Below, in pieces: positions 36,058 to 47,730 of a stretch of 64,000 nt of DNA. The position numbers and the translations under genes are program-made. Position 1 is the first letter of the stretch. Each line of letters starts with the position of its first letter. Source of the DNA: Leucaena leucocephala (lineage: Eukaryota > Streptophyta > Magnoliopsida > Fabales > Fabaceae); contig CM073550.1 of the NCBI GenBank assembly GCA_037074615.1, positions 12,852,001 through 12,916,000 of the forward strand, written 5' to 3'. The notes below the pieces were generated by a model. The model had not been told where the DNA came from. It searched no databases and saw nothing but the letters and a program-made list of their open reading frames with translations.

Positions 36058-37112
36058 TGTTATAAAATAAAAAAAATGCAATAGAGTTTTATGATGAGAG
36101 AAATGGGAAGGACTAGGGGTACCCGTAGAAATCGCCCAACCTGACTCAAAAAAATTTGCCTAAAATATATTTATATAGGGTCGGGTTAGGTCAAGTGTTG
36201 GGCAGGGCAGGGCAGGGCACTAAGTAAGGTATGCTACCCAGCCCATTTTGCCTAGCCCTATATATATATATATATATATATTATTTTTTCTTATAGTTTT
36301 TTTCTTTTCTTATCTTATTATATTTATAATTTTACACTTTTTACTTTAGCTGACAACTCTCCATGCTCATTTGTAAAGTATTGAATATAACTTTTATACT
36401 TACATAAATATCAAAGTTACTCTTATGCTTTATTTGCCAAGTATTCGATTATTGGTGTTGTAATAACGTTACAAATATACGACCCCTATATATTTTAATT
36501 TTTCTTTTTTATATATTCAATGGACTTAAAGACTCTAATTATTATTATTTTGCTATCTTATTTTTAGTAGATTATTGATATTATTTAACTCTTGAAGATA
36601 TAAATATAATATTATTTTATAAATTTATCATTGCTGATTTTTTCTTACAATATGAGTAGGATATCACGATTTAGGCACACCCAACTCACCTATGCCTTAC
36701 CCCGAAATGATTGGAGTTTTTATCTGGCAGGGCTGCGCTTTGCAGCCCATACTATTTTTAGGCAAGACACCGGATAGAAGGTTGCGTTACCCAACTCTAC
36801 CCATACACACTCTTAGGAAGAACAAGAGAGTATTAGAGAGAAAGGGGGTGACTATTATTCTATCCATTCAAGTTTACAATTATTTAATATATATATATCC
36901 ACTATTTATAGGTTATAAATCCTTAAATTCTATTACAAAGAATAAACCTATATAATTATAAAATATTATAATATTTAAAGGTTATATTTATTAATCATAG
37001 AAAACTCCAAATAAATTAATTATTTATAGGTTATATAATTTTAGTGTAAGATTATAAAAGATAACATAAAAAGTTATAGATATCTATATTTAATATTATA
37101 ATATTCATAACA
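36058..37112 (-). repeat. 5' LTR of the non-coding LTR element, interrupted
   Basis: Starts TGTTATAAAATAAAA and ends ATATTCATAACA. About 345 bp belong to the LTR; the rest (36114-36815 plus one target-site copy) is an inserted hAT-like element. Confidence 0.83.
36114..36815. mobile_element. hAT-like non-autonomous element nested in the LTR
   Basis: 702-bp insertion starting TAGGGGTACCCG and ending with CACACTCTTA (inverted TAAGAGTG). It is flanked by 8-bp near-duplicates, GGAAGGAC (36106-36113) and GGAAGAAC (36816-36823), and is absent from the partner LTR at 30332-30686. The 8-bp duplication and TAGGGGT-type ends fit hAT. It contains a GGGCAGGGCAGG run and an (AT)n run, but no transposase. 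Confidence 0.72.
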
Positions 37113-37289
37113 ATCCCGTATTTTTCACAATGTAGGGTTTTGGTAAATTCTTTTTATTACTATTTATAGCATTTGGCTCAAAAAGTCCCTTTATTTCTTT
37201 CCCATTTAAAAATCAGAGGGAATCAAAGACAAAGAGTGGGCACATAGTAAATAATATGAACTGGCACTGAGGTTTAGGTTGGCCCGCGT

Positions 37290-38580
37290 CGATTCTTCGC
37301 ACCTTCGTTTTCTGTTCATCATCATCCTCCTGCACAGGCGGTGACAGGCTCCATAAACTTCGGCGTCTTCGTTCTCCCTCTTCTCCAGCTTCTTCGTGCT
37401 CGTAGAGGTAACGAAAAAATTCCATGCGTTGCTTCCCCTGTTTCAGATTTTCTTTTCCCATCTGTTCAATAATGCTCTAGACAATGTGAAGTACGCCTTT
37501 CTATTTTTTTAGTCTTAGAAATTTCATAAGAGATGACTATACGGTAAAATCACTGTTAAGATAGAAAGTTCGGTCAGAAGGCACTAACTTGAGACCAGAT
37601 AAGTTAATTTTCTAGTTTCCTCTTTGTATGATTATGTTATGATGTGTAATTGGGATTTGATACCTGGAATTGCTCTAAATCATTCGTTTATGTAGGCAGT
37701 TCCATCTTTTACCAGTTCATTTCGTCGCTTATTTTCTGGGAATGATAACCTTCGTTGCTTGATTCCTTGCACAATTTCTTATGATAAATTATTCTAAAAA
37801 AAAATCTCATATAATTCTAAGAAACTTAGATGATAACATTGGAAAATGTATGCTGCATTTATCTTGTGTGCACACGCGCGTGTTTTATTTAACCAGTAAA
37901 GTAAGATGGATAATAAGAAATCTAAATCTCAATGATGATGATGATGATGATATTGATAATCACAAAAATCCTTTCATAACTCTAAAAAAGTAATTACTAG
38001 TAGAACATAATTAGTGTGTGTGTATTAGGCTATTGATGCTAAAGCTTAATGGCAATAGACTTTCTAAGTAATTTAGATTTTTAAATTTTTTAATTATAAT
38101 TATAAGTTTTGTATAGTTGGGTCATGCATCCAATTAATTGTCCCTAAAATTACAAACAATTTCATCCTTGTTAAAGTAGACAATGAGACACCAGCCTATG
38201 ATGAAAAGGGAAGAGCAGGAAGACAAATCTATTTGAAACTATTACTTGAAACATTCTTCATTGCTTGTTTATCTTCGCATTCTCCATTGCGTTCTTCCTT
38301 TCTTTGGTGCATCTAAACCATGGCCAATTTCATTACTCTGATTGTTGACTTACTAACTCACTTATAGGGTTTCAGTGCAGCACTGGTAGATTCTATATGT
38401 AAGTTAAGAGGCAGCCTTAGCTCTTTGAGAACGCTTCATATCAACACCAAGAGCTTGTGAATGAGGTGAAAGATTGGATGGGTAAAAACTTCCCACTCAG
38501 AGTTCAGTATTTCTAGACTTTCCACACTCATCTCCTGTATGATTTGATGTTCTAAGCTTTTGATTCTGATTTTACCTGCC
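37290..38580 (+). other. Probable 5' leader of the NYN nuclease gene
   Basis: 37290-37408 is C/T-rich leader-like sequence ending at a possible donor, GTAGAG|GTAACG. A short minus-strand open frame (37213-37461) across it has no recognisable domain. The stretch to 38580 carries no coding sequence I can support and would contain a leader intron; exact exon ends cannot be fixed from sequence alone. Confidence 0.35.
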
Positions 38581-41500
38581 ATGGTCAGACGTATGCTTTC
38601 CAAAAGTACCTTCATTTTCTCATCCATGTATTCTAAATCATTGTCAGTTCGTCCTCTTCTCTTTCAAATTTGTCACTTCCCTAGCTCTCTAAATAACTCC
38701 TCACTGCTTAGACGCCATTATCATGGATCCCGAACTATACCAGTGTCAGTATGGTGGGATTTTGAGAATTGTGATCCACCATCTGATGTGAATGCTTTTA
38801 GAATTACTCACTTCATAATGGAGGCAGTTAGAGCCAAAGGGATCATGGGGCCTCTTCAAATTAGGGCATTTGGTGACGTTTATCATCTCACAAGGGCCAA
38901 CCAGGACGCTCTCACATCCACTGGGATCAAAATCATCCACGTTCCTAGAGGTTGGTCTTGTTTTCTTTCTTCATTGGGATTTTTTTTTTGCCTTGCTTGT
39001 TTTAGGTGATCCCTGTCAGTTAGTTATCCAGAAGGAAGAAGGAAAGAGAGAAATAGGAGAGAAAGAGAGAGAGAGAGAGATCTGAATAGTACTCTTCAAT
39101 ATAAAAAACACAGTATAAATAGTTCAAAGCTAATCATTTCATGGAACTGTTTGGACAGTGTGTGTATGTGACTGTATTTTGTTCTTTTATTTCAAAAGTT
39201 GGTGTCCCATTCGCTATTTTGATATTCTACTATTCTGTAAGGCTGATTCCACTATAAGTCTCTTGATCTGTCTTGATTTAGAGGCTAAATATGAGTTTGA
39301 ATTTGAGAAGTAATGAGCAAAAAGCATGCTTTTGGCTGTCCTTGTCTGCATCTCTTCTGTTATGCTTACAGTTCTCATGGCAATGTCCCTGTTGTGTTGT
39401 CCATTATTTTTTTCACATTTCAAAATTATTTTGTCTCTAACTACGTGATTGCAGGTGGAAAGAATACGGCCGATAGATCTCTTCTTATTGATCTTATGTA
39501 TTGGGTTTCCCAAAATCCTCCTCCGGCGCATTTGTTTCTAATTTCTGGTGATAGGGATTTTGCTGAACTATTACATCGTTTGAGAATGAATAACTACAAT
39601 ATCCTAATTGCTGGTATAGAGATTCCTAATATTCTCTGCAGTGTAGCCACTATAGTGTGGCATTGGAATTCATTACTTAGAGGAGAAAATCTTGAAGGAA
39701 AACATTTCAATCATCCTCCTGATGGTTTGTATGGTACTTGGTATGGTCACCATGAGGCGCCTCTTGAAGACCCTTTCTCTGATGGAAAGCAATCTACACG
39801 TTCACATATTGGGGAATCCCCAAAACCTATCTCAGGTTTGAACTTACGTCCAATTCCTAAGGCAGTTGTGAGGCAGATTCGTCAAATATTGAATTCACAT
39901 CCAAAAGGCATCTCTTTATCATGTCTTCGAACTGAGTTGGAACATGCTGGTATTACCTTGGATAAAGATTACTATGGGTATAACAAGTTTTCCCATTTTC
40001 TTTTATCTGTGGTACGTGTACAGCTTGGGGGTGCACGTGATAAAGAACCTATTGCACATTACATCCCCAAAAAATCTCCTGTTCCCATTAAAAGCAGTTT
40101 TGCACCATCAATGGAATTAGTTGATAATGAGGGGTTGAATCATGTGGCTACTTCAATGGCCTCATCTCATGAACTTAGTGGGGAAGATATTCCAGAGGTC
40201 CAACAGGTTGCAGACGTGGCTGAGACCAAGAGTCAATTGCCTCCTAAGGAGAATGAAATTCTTTGCTCTAGTGATACAATTCAAGCTTTTGCAGAAAGTG
40301 CAGCTTGTGACATTGGTGGAAGCACTGAATCTGTGATTGCCAAAAGCAGTGGTGGAAGCGGGGAAACTCACAGCAGTACTGCTAGCAAACGTCTAATTTT
40401 TTATGGTTGGATTAAAAGGTGGTGGCCATTCAGGAAAAAAGTTGGAAACACGCATAATTCGACTGCTCAGGGGAATGAGATGGTTTGTAATGCTGAAGAG
40501 CCTGAGTTATCAAATCTGAAACAGAGGGTCAGTTATTCTGAAGAGCTGCAGACATTAGAACAGAGACAAGTAGCTAGTCAATTTAAGGAGCCTGAGTTAT
40601 CAGAACCAAGACAGACAATGAATCATTCTGGAGAGCCTAAGTTATTTTCTTGTAGTTCCTTCTGGGAGGAAATGGAATCTTTTGTTTTCACCTCCAAAGG
40701 AGAAATTCTTGTCTTCCACTCAAGAAGCAGGTTAGTTAGGATAATACTTAATAGTCCTTTACAGCTCATTTGAAAAATTCCACATTTGCTATGTACTAAA
40801 TGAACAGTATTTGTGTAGATAGTTGCAAGACTTTCTCAATTTTTTATGATATTTATTATATAGCCACATTGTGAAAGAGTGTTTAAGTAAATAATATGCG
40901 TGTTGTTTTTGACAGGAAGGATATTGCGCTCAGTTTTCAAAAGTATGGACCTCAGGTTCTCCACTCTCTTAGTGAAAATGATCTCCTTCTATTGGTAGAT
41001 TTGTTAATATCTGAGAAAAAATGTCTGGAGGAAAGGCCTTCTCAGACTAATCCTTTCCGTGTCATTCCAAGCATAACAACACGAAGTAACTCACAAAAAT
41101 CATCGGAATGGGAAGTTGATGAAAAACAGAGTATTCCTCATACCATGGCTTCTTCACCTGCCAGTCAAAAAGAGCATACTGAAAAATCTGCAACTGACGT
41201 GTTAGCAGATGTTCAGAAACTTGTAAGTGAGTTGTTGACGGAACACCCGGATGGGTGCAATATGGGTCAGATACCAATTCTCTTTCTTCAGAAGTATGGC
41301 TACTTTTTAGATGTTGGGAAGCTTGGTCATGATAGGTTATCGTCCCTCGTACAGAGTCTTCCTGGAGTAAAAACAGCTCGTTCTAATTTCTTTCCCGTAA
41401 ATTGTGGCATACGTGTTTCTGGTAATGAAACTTCAATTCTCAAAACTCAAGGGACAAAATTAAGTGATGTAGAGTACCAATATTCAGATAATGAGTTGCA

Positions 41501-42569
41501 TGATTCATACTCTGAAGATGATTGGAAGGACTCCCCGTGGGAGGAATTAGGACCTGTTTCTGTCAGCAATTCCAACGAGAGCGACCTGGAATCAGAGCCA
41601 AAGCAGGAAGCAATAGTGCTAAAGACCGCAATAGATCCTGATTATGAACCCGATCTCTCTGGTGATGATTCTTCCAAATCTGGAGGAGATAACTCCTGTT
41701 TAACTCAAGCAGAAGAGGAAGGTGAGCCAAAACTTAAGGAGAGTGACCTGGAATCAGAGCCAAGGCAGGAAGAAATAGAGCTAAAGACCGCTATAGATCC
41801 TGATTACGAACCTTATCTCTCTGATGATGATTCTTCCGAATCTGGAGGAGTTAAGCTATGTTTAACTCAAACAGAAGAGGAAGGTCAGCCAAAACTTAAC
41901 GAGAGCGATGGCAATGAGAGTGACCTGGAATCAAAACCAAGGGGCAATGAGAGCGACCTGGAATCAAAACCAAGGCAGGTAGCTGTAGAGCTAAAGACCG
42001 CAATAGATCCTGATTATGAACCTGATCTCTTTGATGATGATTCTTCTGAATCTGGAGGAGTTAACCTATGTTTAACTCAAACAGAAGAGGAAGGTCAGCC
42101 AAAACTTAATGAGAGCGACCTGGAATCAAAACCAAGGCAGGAAGCTGTAGAGCTAAAGACTGCAATAGTTCCTGATTATGAACATGATCTCTCTGATGAT
42201 TATTTTTCTGAATCTGGAGGAGATAACTCCTGTTTAACTCAATCAGAAGACGAAGGCCGGCCAAAACTTAATGGGGAAGACAGTTCTTTGCAAACTCTGG
42301 ACCCAGTGTATGGCAGTCAAGGAGAGGATAGTGGGAATCCGAATGAGGTCAATGCAGAAGATGATGGTCTAGCTGATGGTTTAAATCCACCAAGGATTTC
42401 CACTCCGGCTACCAGTTCAGAAATTCTTTCAGGGGACCATGAAGAGCAGCACAAGCCTCTGAAAATCTGTTCACTTGATGCTGAACCAGTCTCACACAAG
42501 AACAAGGAGATGATCAAAGGGATATTACAATGCTTGAAAAGGTCCGAGGACATGAATATGCCAAATTGA
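38581..42569 (+). CDS. NYN-domain/LOTUS (OST-HTH) putative mitochondrial RNase, MNU1/MNU2-like
   Basis: Three exons, 38581-38950, 39455-40730 and 40916-42569, with GT-AG introns and consistent phases; 1,099 residues. The N-terminus (MVRRMLSKSTFIFSSMYSKS, later LLRRHYHGSR) looks like a mitochondrial presequence. A NYN (PIN-like) nuclease domain follows, about residues 54-190, with its acidic motifs WWDFENC, NTADRSLLID and LISGDRDF intact. One LOTUS/OST-HTH domain (PIPKAVVRQIRQIL...) and a second one in exon 3 (DVLADVQKLVSELLTEHPDG...) are winged-helix RNA-binding modules. Arabidopsis MNU1/MNU2 (At5g64710/At5g09840), with this architecture, are reported to act in 5' maturation of mitochondrial transcripts, so a similar role is inferred here. 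The C-terminal part carries a 4x54-residue acidic repeat. The start follows the first ATG of the open frame; a TTG-led extension upstream is ignored. Confidence 0.88.
41577..42272 (+). repeat. 4 x 162-bp coding tandem repeat in the NYN nuclease gene
   Basis: Units at 41577-41738, 41739-41900, 41949-42110 and 42111-42272, each exactly 162 bp (54 codons), beginning ESDLES and containing LKTAIDPDYEPDL, then DDSSxSGG and a Q-E-E-G-x-P-K-L end. A 48-bp (16-codon) partial duplicate at 41901-41948 lies before unit 3. All lengths are multiples of three, so the frame is kept. The product is strongly acidic and probably disordered. Confidence 0.95.
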
Positions 42570-42960
42570 GGAATTCCAGTAGTTCAGAACATCTGAAGGG
42601 GGGGGGGGGTCAGGTCCTATTACTTCATAACAGAAATTATGGGATTCTTGTGACTTAGGATTACTAACATAGCCAGATAGGGTAGAGTCCTATTACTTGA
42701 GAATAGAAATTTGGTATCTTCAAGTCTCTTGCGAATAAAAATTTGGCATCTTTTTCAAGTCAGATGCCTTGATGCCAAATTGAGCAATTCTTGGAATTCA
42801 TATATTCTGAATAGAAATTATGGGATTTTTGTGATTTAGGATTACTAACCTACCCAAATGGGGTCCTAGTACCTGAGAGCAGAAACTATAGGATCCTCTT
42901 ATGATTATTAACACAAACTCAGATGGCAGCATGCTTCTTTGAGTTCTTTCCATCACACGC
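42559..42960 (+). repeat. Tandem duplication across the stop codon and 3' UTR of the NYN gene
   Basis: The words ATGCCAAATTGAG, GAAATTATGGGATT and TTAGGATTACTAAC occur twice about 190-215 bp apart, first from 42559 (where TGA is the stop codon) and again from about 42773. A second, untranslated copy of the gene's last codons therefore lies in the 3' UTR. A G11 run at 42599-42609 sits between. Confidence 0.7.
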
Positions 42961-45900
42961 ATTGTATACTTTCACAGGTTATGATACTGGCTCTTGGATT
43001 GAGGTTGGTTCATGTCCGTGAAATGGTTTCTCTTGCGATATAATACTATTTTATGGATCATATTATTAGGTATCTAATTTCAAGATTCGTTGTTACCTCT
43101 CTTAGCATATGTATCTTCTCTAGAAATTGAGTTTGAGAATCAAGAAATCTAGTGTGGTCTTGCTAGACAAACTATTGATATTATATTGCTTTGAAGAATT
43201 GTTTGACCTTTGGCCTCTGTATGTTTACCGGTTGAGGGGTGTGTCGTTTCAACAGCACTCCCTCTCAAGTGGAGCATGAGATTCCTGAATTGGTATAGAG
43301 ATTGTTTAAAAGGCTTAAGGATTTTGGGAATTAAAATGCAAATTGAACTATCAAATTAATCATTTTTATCACCTTTGCAACTAATTTATTAGTAACAAAG
43401 ATAAACATAAATATAAAACATTGGGTTAAAAGGTAATTGTGTCCTGGAAGTTTTTAACTAGGAGTGTTGGAAAGGTTTTTTTAGAGCAATGTCACTTTAG
43501 AAATTTATAAAATATAGTAATGTTGTTTTAACTGTTACCTAAAATTAAGTATATTAATATGATATGTTATGTGATATCTACACTATTTTTTATTTTTGGT
43601 TAAAGTATAAATTTATTCTAGAAGTTTTAATTTGAAAATGCTAGGTATCTGGAAGATTCTCTTTTGTTCAATATAGTTCTAATTGTTATTCAAATTCAAT
43701 TTGACTGCTAGTTTGACTAAATATATTGAACTGACTAGTCAACGTGTTATGCACTTTATTTTTTTCGAGGTCAAATTTATAAATAAAGAAATATTAAAAA
43801 ATATATTTATCTAAACTCCGTCGTTAATAGAATATCACCCTTAGGAGATCATATTTTGTTTTGAAAATAAGATATTATTTTTTGAGAGGTTACCAGAGTA
43901 TAATTTGTTGAGAGCGATATTTTAATAATGATTGAGTTTAGAGGGATGTATTTTTGTTTAATTTTTTCCTTGTTTATAAATATGATAAGAAAAAAAATGA
44001 AGTAAATGACATGTGTACTGACTAGCTTAACATATTTAGTCTTAGAGTTCATAAGTGAAATTTTCTAAGGGTAAATTTGTAATTTAACCCAAAATAAAAG
44101 ATAGTGTGAATGCTACGTTAGCCTACTGGTCAATTCAATGTCAAATTTAATTTTAGATAATGGTCAGAGTGATATTGCTGTATTAGCTCTCATGATTGAA
44201 AATTTTCACGACAAAATTGTCCTTTAACACTAAAATATTGGAAGCTGAACTATTTATATTGCTATGAATACTGTGGCTTCATCTTGTGATATGCATGTTA
44301 TGTACAGAGTTTAGATCAGTATTAATTTTTTTTTATTTATAGGAAGAGGTATTATTAGTATGAGATTAAATTTGGTCCCTTCGACATATCGGAGTTTTCA
44401 TGTATTTAAGCTATTGGCCCTGATTATTAAATTTTTATAATTACTTTATAGCAATATCAACGTTAATATAAAATATAAAATTGATAGTAAATTGTATTAT
44501 TTATAAAAGTCATGATATTGTGGCTTATTCCCCGATCAATGTTGGAACTTAAATCTAGTTTATTTTCATGTATCATATTGTTTAGGTAAATCTGATAAAA
44601 ATTATTGATATTTAAATAGGGTTAAATTATTTATATATAAAATAGCCAAATTATATTATAATTGAAAAAAAGTGCACAAAGATAAGCACACATAAAATAA
44701 TATCATACAGATACTAACTTATAAGAAAATTTATAAGACAGAACATAAAAACTGTAAATACAACTATTGGGACTGTCTAAACTGATGGTCAATTTAAAAC
44801 CGCCAATAAACTTAAGAGATAAAAGGATACTGCAGCCAATTTCTAGCAGCATTAGTAAGATCATGGCAACACACTAAGATAAGTGCCAACTCTAACGAGG
44901 ACAAAGACCAGTATTTGCCTTTAAATTATATATTATATAATGAATTTTAGGTTTACAGAATTTTTTGACAATTTAGATGAGAACCTGAATGAAAAAGGGA
45001 ATGATATATAAAAAGTGTTTTTATTTAATATAGAACATCTTTTATGAAAAGTACTCATAGTTACTGTTGAATTTGAAGGGGATCTTTTCCATTTCCTTCA
45101 AATATTCTCTGGTTCCTGACTGCCATAGCTTCTACCACATTAACCCAAAAATAATTCTCCATATTCATCCATGTTTAAAATTAGGGGAAATTGGGGAAAA
45201 CTCCCATTTAAAAAATTTATTGGTGAGAATGAACTAAATCAAAAGTAATTTATTGGTGTGCAAAATCTATATAGTAGTAGTATTTTCTATACATAAAAAT
45301 TTTTTAGGTCCTTTTTATAAATAAAGTTTTGAATGTGATTTTCCCCCCAATTTTTCCGTACAACTATGAATATTGCCAATCAACCAATCATTTAATGGAG
45401 GGAGGTAAAATAAAAGTGTGAGCTTTTTAGCCTTTGAAATAAAAATCTTGTTGGTGATGTGCTTTTCTTTTTGAGAAAAATGACTAGACAATTCGCTTTT
45501 CAATTGATTGTTTTATAGGCTTATTTAGTTTAATTTCTAGAGAAAAAATGATTATGTATAATAGTTTTTAGAGAATTTTTTTTTAAAAAATAATTATAAA
45601 TAAATATTTAAATAATTATTATTAAAATGACTTTTATAATTGATAAATTATTAGAAAAAATATAAAGTTAAAATATACCTCCCTTACTAGGAGGTATTAT
45701 TGTAAAAAAGAATAATAATAAATGCTATAAATAATTAGAAAATATATATTATTATACATAGAAACAATCTAAAGATGCAAAAATATCCTTTGTATTTATT
45801 TTAAAAAAATAAGTAAAGGATATTATATATATGTGTGTATTTATTTATATAATATAAATATTACCTGCTAAATATACTTTTCAGTCTAACAGAGTAACCC
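42961..45900. other. Intergenic, AT-rich
   Basis: No gene supported. Short open frames (43849-44052 and 45315-45503, minus) have no domain. The sequence looks like old decayed repeats. Confidence 0.5.
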
Positions 45901-46233
45901 CTAAGTCAACGGTCACAATGCAGATCACTGAACTGAAGAGTATCTTACCCACTTCACTTCTCGTCCTTCGCTTCTTCCACAGCTCCTCATGTTTTGAATG
46001 TGGCAGTGTTGAGCATCAGCAACACCTATCTCTAGAACTTCAATGACCAATATGCCCTTCGATCCTAACTTCACTCCCATTCTTCATACCATGTAAGTTC
46101 CTCTTACCTATTTGTCCTCTCTCGTCATTTCACAATCAAGCTCTTTCTGTCTCCAGTTCCCTCCATCTCCTCCCAAAACCCCACACTCACAACAGCGTCA
46201 ATCGAAACCCAAAGGCCAGAACCACCATGAGAA

Positions 46234-47730
46234 ATGGACAATAGTGGCAGCAGAGCCGAAGCCGAACGGTGGCTCTACACCGCCAATAAGCTCCTCAGCG
46301 CACGTGATCTGCACGGGGCTAGGTCTTTCGCCGTTCGGGCGCGCGAGTCCGATCCCACATTTGACGCCTCTGAGTTGCTTCTCGCCGTCATCGACACCCT
46401 CCTCGCCGGTGAGACTCAGATCAATGGCCTCCATGATTGGTATAGCATCCTCCAGATTCTGCCTTACACTCACAACATCGAGTACATCGCTTCCCAGTAT
46501 CGTCGTCTCGCTCTCCTCCTTGACCCTCACCGTAACCCTTTTGCGTTTTCTAGCCATGCGTTCACGCTCGTTCATGACGCGTGGTCTGTACTCTCCAATC
46601 CTGCTAAGAAGGCTATGTACGACAACGAGCTGCGATTGGTCACCGCCCCTCCTCCTGCGGCTCCTCCCCCGCAGCCTGTTCCGGTGGCAACGGTTCAAGC
46701 GCCGAACCCGGTTCAGGCTCCAAACTCAACTCTGACACTGAATCCACCCTCCTTCCAGCGGCAACAGCAACCGCAGCGAAGTCCGGCGAAGAGGGGCCCG
46801 AAGCCGAAAGACAGGACGGGTGCTGGGGAACAAAGGCCAATCCCTAACATTGCTGCGACGGAGGAAACCCCGCAGGCCCGGACGAGGGAGCCGGTGGACT
46901 CTGAAACGGGCTCGAGTTTCTGGACGGCGTGCCCATACTGTTACGTTATGTATGAGTACCCAACGTTGTACGAGGACTGTACCCTAAGGTGCCAGAGCTG
47001 TAGAAGGGGATTTCATGCTGGGAAGTTACGGACGCCGCCGATGGCGGGGAAAGATTCGTATTATTGCTGCTGGGGGTTTTTCCCGTTAGGGTTTTCAGGG
47101 GATTTCAAAGACATAAGTGGGACTAATTCCAAGTGGAACCCATTTTCTGCAATGTTTGCATGCCCTTTGAAAGGAGGAGGAGCTAACAGGGCATCTCAGA
47201 GAGGACCTTGGGTTTATCATGATGATGAAGCTGCTGCTGCATTCATGGAACTTTCTGATCCAAGTGATGATGATTCAGACGATGCTGATTGGGGAGCGAG
47301 GAACAAGAGGGCGAAGAAGAGGGCTAAGATCAAAGCAAAAGCATCTGGTAATGCTAGTGGTGATTCTAGAAGGGCATTTTCTGAAAGAACTAGGAGAAAG
47401 AGCCAGAGTGGGTCAGGACACGCCAATTTAGAAAATGGTGTGGTTGGAGACGGTGGCTCTGGCGTGCCTAATGCTGCGAGGGCGGAATTGAGTAAAAAAG
47501 CTGCGAATAGCTCGAGAAGAAGGGGTGCAGGGAACCTGGGGAAGTTGGATTTGAATGTGGAGTTTAGTAATGAGGTGGAAGAGCCATTCCCGGCAGTGAG
47601 AGATGGTAATGTGGCTGGAAATCCTGAGGAGAATATAGAAGGGAATGCATTTTTTGAAGGTCTTGATGAATTCCTTAATAGCTTGCCCATCCTCAATGTC
47701 GTGGCAGATGACAAGGTTAAGGGTCACTAG
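46234..47730 (+). CDS. J-like-domain protein with C-terminal zinc-finger-like segment, HPD motif missing
   Basis: Intronless 498-residue ORF. Residues 5-55 form an N-terminal helical region (AERWLYTANKLLSARDLHGARSF style) typical of plant DnaJ-like nuclear proteins. About residues 66-130 form the J-like domain (DWYSILQI ... YRRLALLLDPHRNPF ... AWSVLSNPAKKAMYD). Where a J-protein has HPD this one has DPH, so Hsp70 ATPase stimulation is doubtful. After a P/Q-rich linker with basic KRGPKPKD, a Cys-rich segment (WTACPYCYVMYEY, LRCQSCRRGFHA) has two CX2C pairs, likely binding zinc. Basic clusters (KRAKKRAKIKAK, RRRGAG) suggest nuclear location, and an LDLNVEF motif near the C-terminus resembles an EAR-type repressor motif. 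The function is unproven. The leader has a 17-codon uORF at about 46042-46095. Confidence 0.85.
   Translation: MDNSGSRAEAERWLYTANKLLSARDLHGARSFAVRARESDPTFDASELLLAVIDTLLAGETQINGLHDWYSILQILPYTHNIEYIASQYRRLALLLDPHRNPFAFSSHAFTLVHDAWSVLSNPAKKAMYDNELRLVTAPPPAAPPPQPVPVATVQAPNPVQAPNSTLTLNPPSFQRQQQPQRSPAKRGPKPKDRTGAGEQRPIPNIAATEETPQARTREPVDSETGSSFWTACPYCYVMYEYPTLYEDCTLRCQSCRRGFHAGKLRTPPMAGKDSYYCCWGFFPLGFSGDFKDISGTNSKWNPFSAMFACPLKGGGANRASQRGPWVYHDDEAAAAFMELSDPSDDDSDDADWGARNKRAKKRAKIKAKASGNASGDSRRAFSERTRRKSQSGSGHANLENGVVGDGGSGVPNAARAELSKKAANSSRRRGAGNLGKLDLNVEFSNEVEEPFPAVRDGNVAGNPEENIEGNAFFEGLDEFLNSLPILNVVADDKVKGH

Larger units (their letters stand above)
30332..37112 (-). mobile_element. LTR element without recognisable coding capacity (LARD-like or fully decayed)
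   Basis: Two related LTRs, 30332-30686 (355 bp) and 36058-37112 (about 345 bp plus a nested insertion), enclose 5.4 kb of AT-rich DNA in which I recognise no gag or pol motif on either strand. Inside the 3' LTR is a purine tract (minus CCAAGGGGGAGGAG, 30687-30700). Inside the 5' LTR is a sequence resembling a PBS used by some plant LTR elements (minus CGTTATTAGCATGA, about 36044-36057). Both place the element on the minus strand. Two imperfect ~80-bp copies of a motif (CATTAAAACCTTATTAGGAA) lie next to the tract. I found no target-site duplication. Confidence 0.75.

Noticed and set aside
41577..42272. CRISPR-like direct repeats
   Set aside because: Repeats are long, contiguous and coding, without spacers, in a plant nuclear gene.
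46112..46735. 207-codon plus-strand and 166-codon minus-strand frames over the J-like gene start
   Set aside because: Low-complexity Ser/Pro- and Arg-rich translations in the GC-rich 5' part of the J-like gene; shadows of the real frame.
47217..47714. 165-codon minus-strand frame
   Set aside because: Antisense shadow of the J-like gene's C-terminal part.
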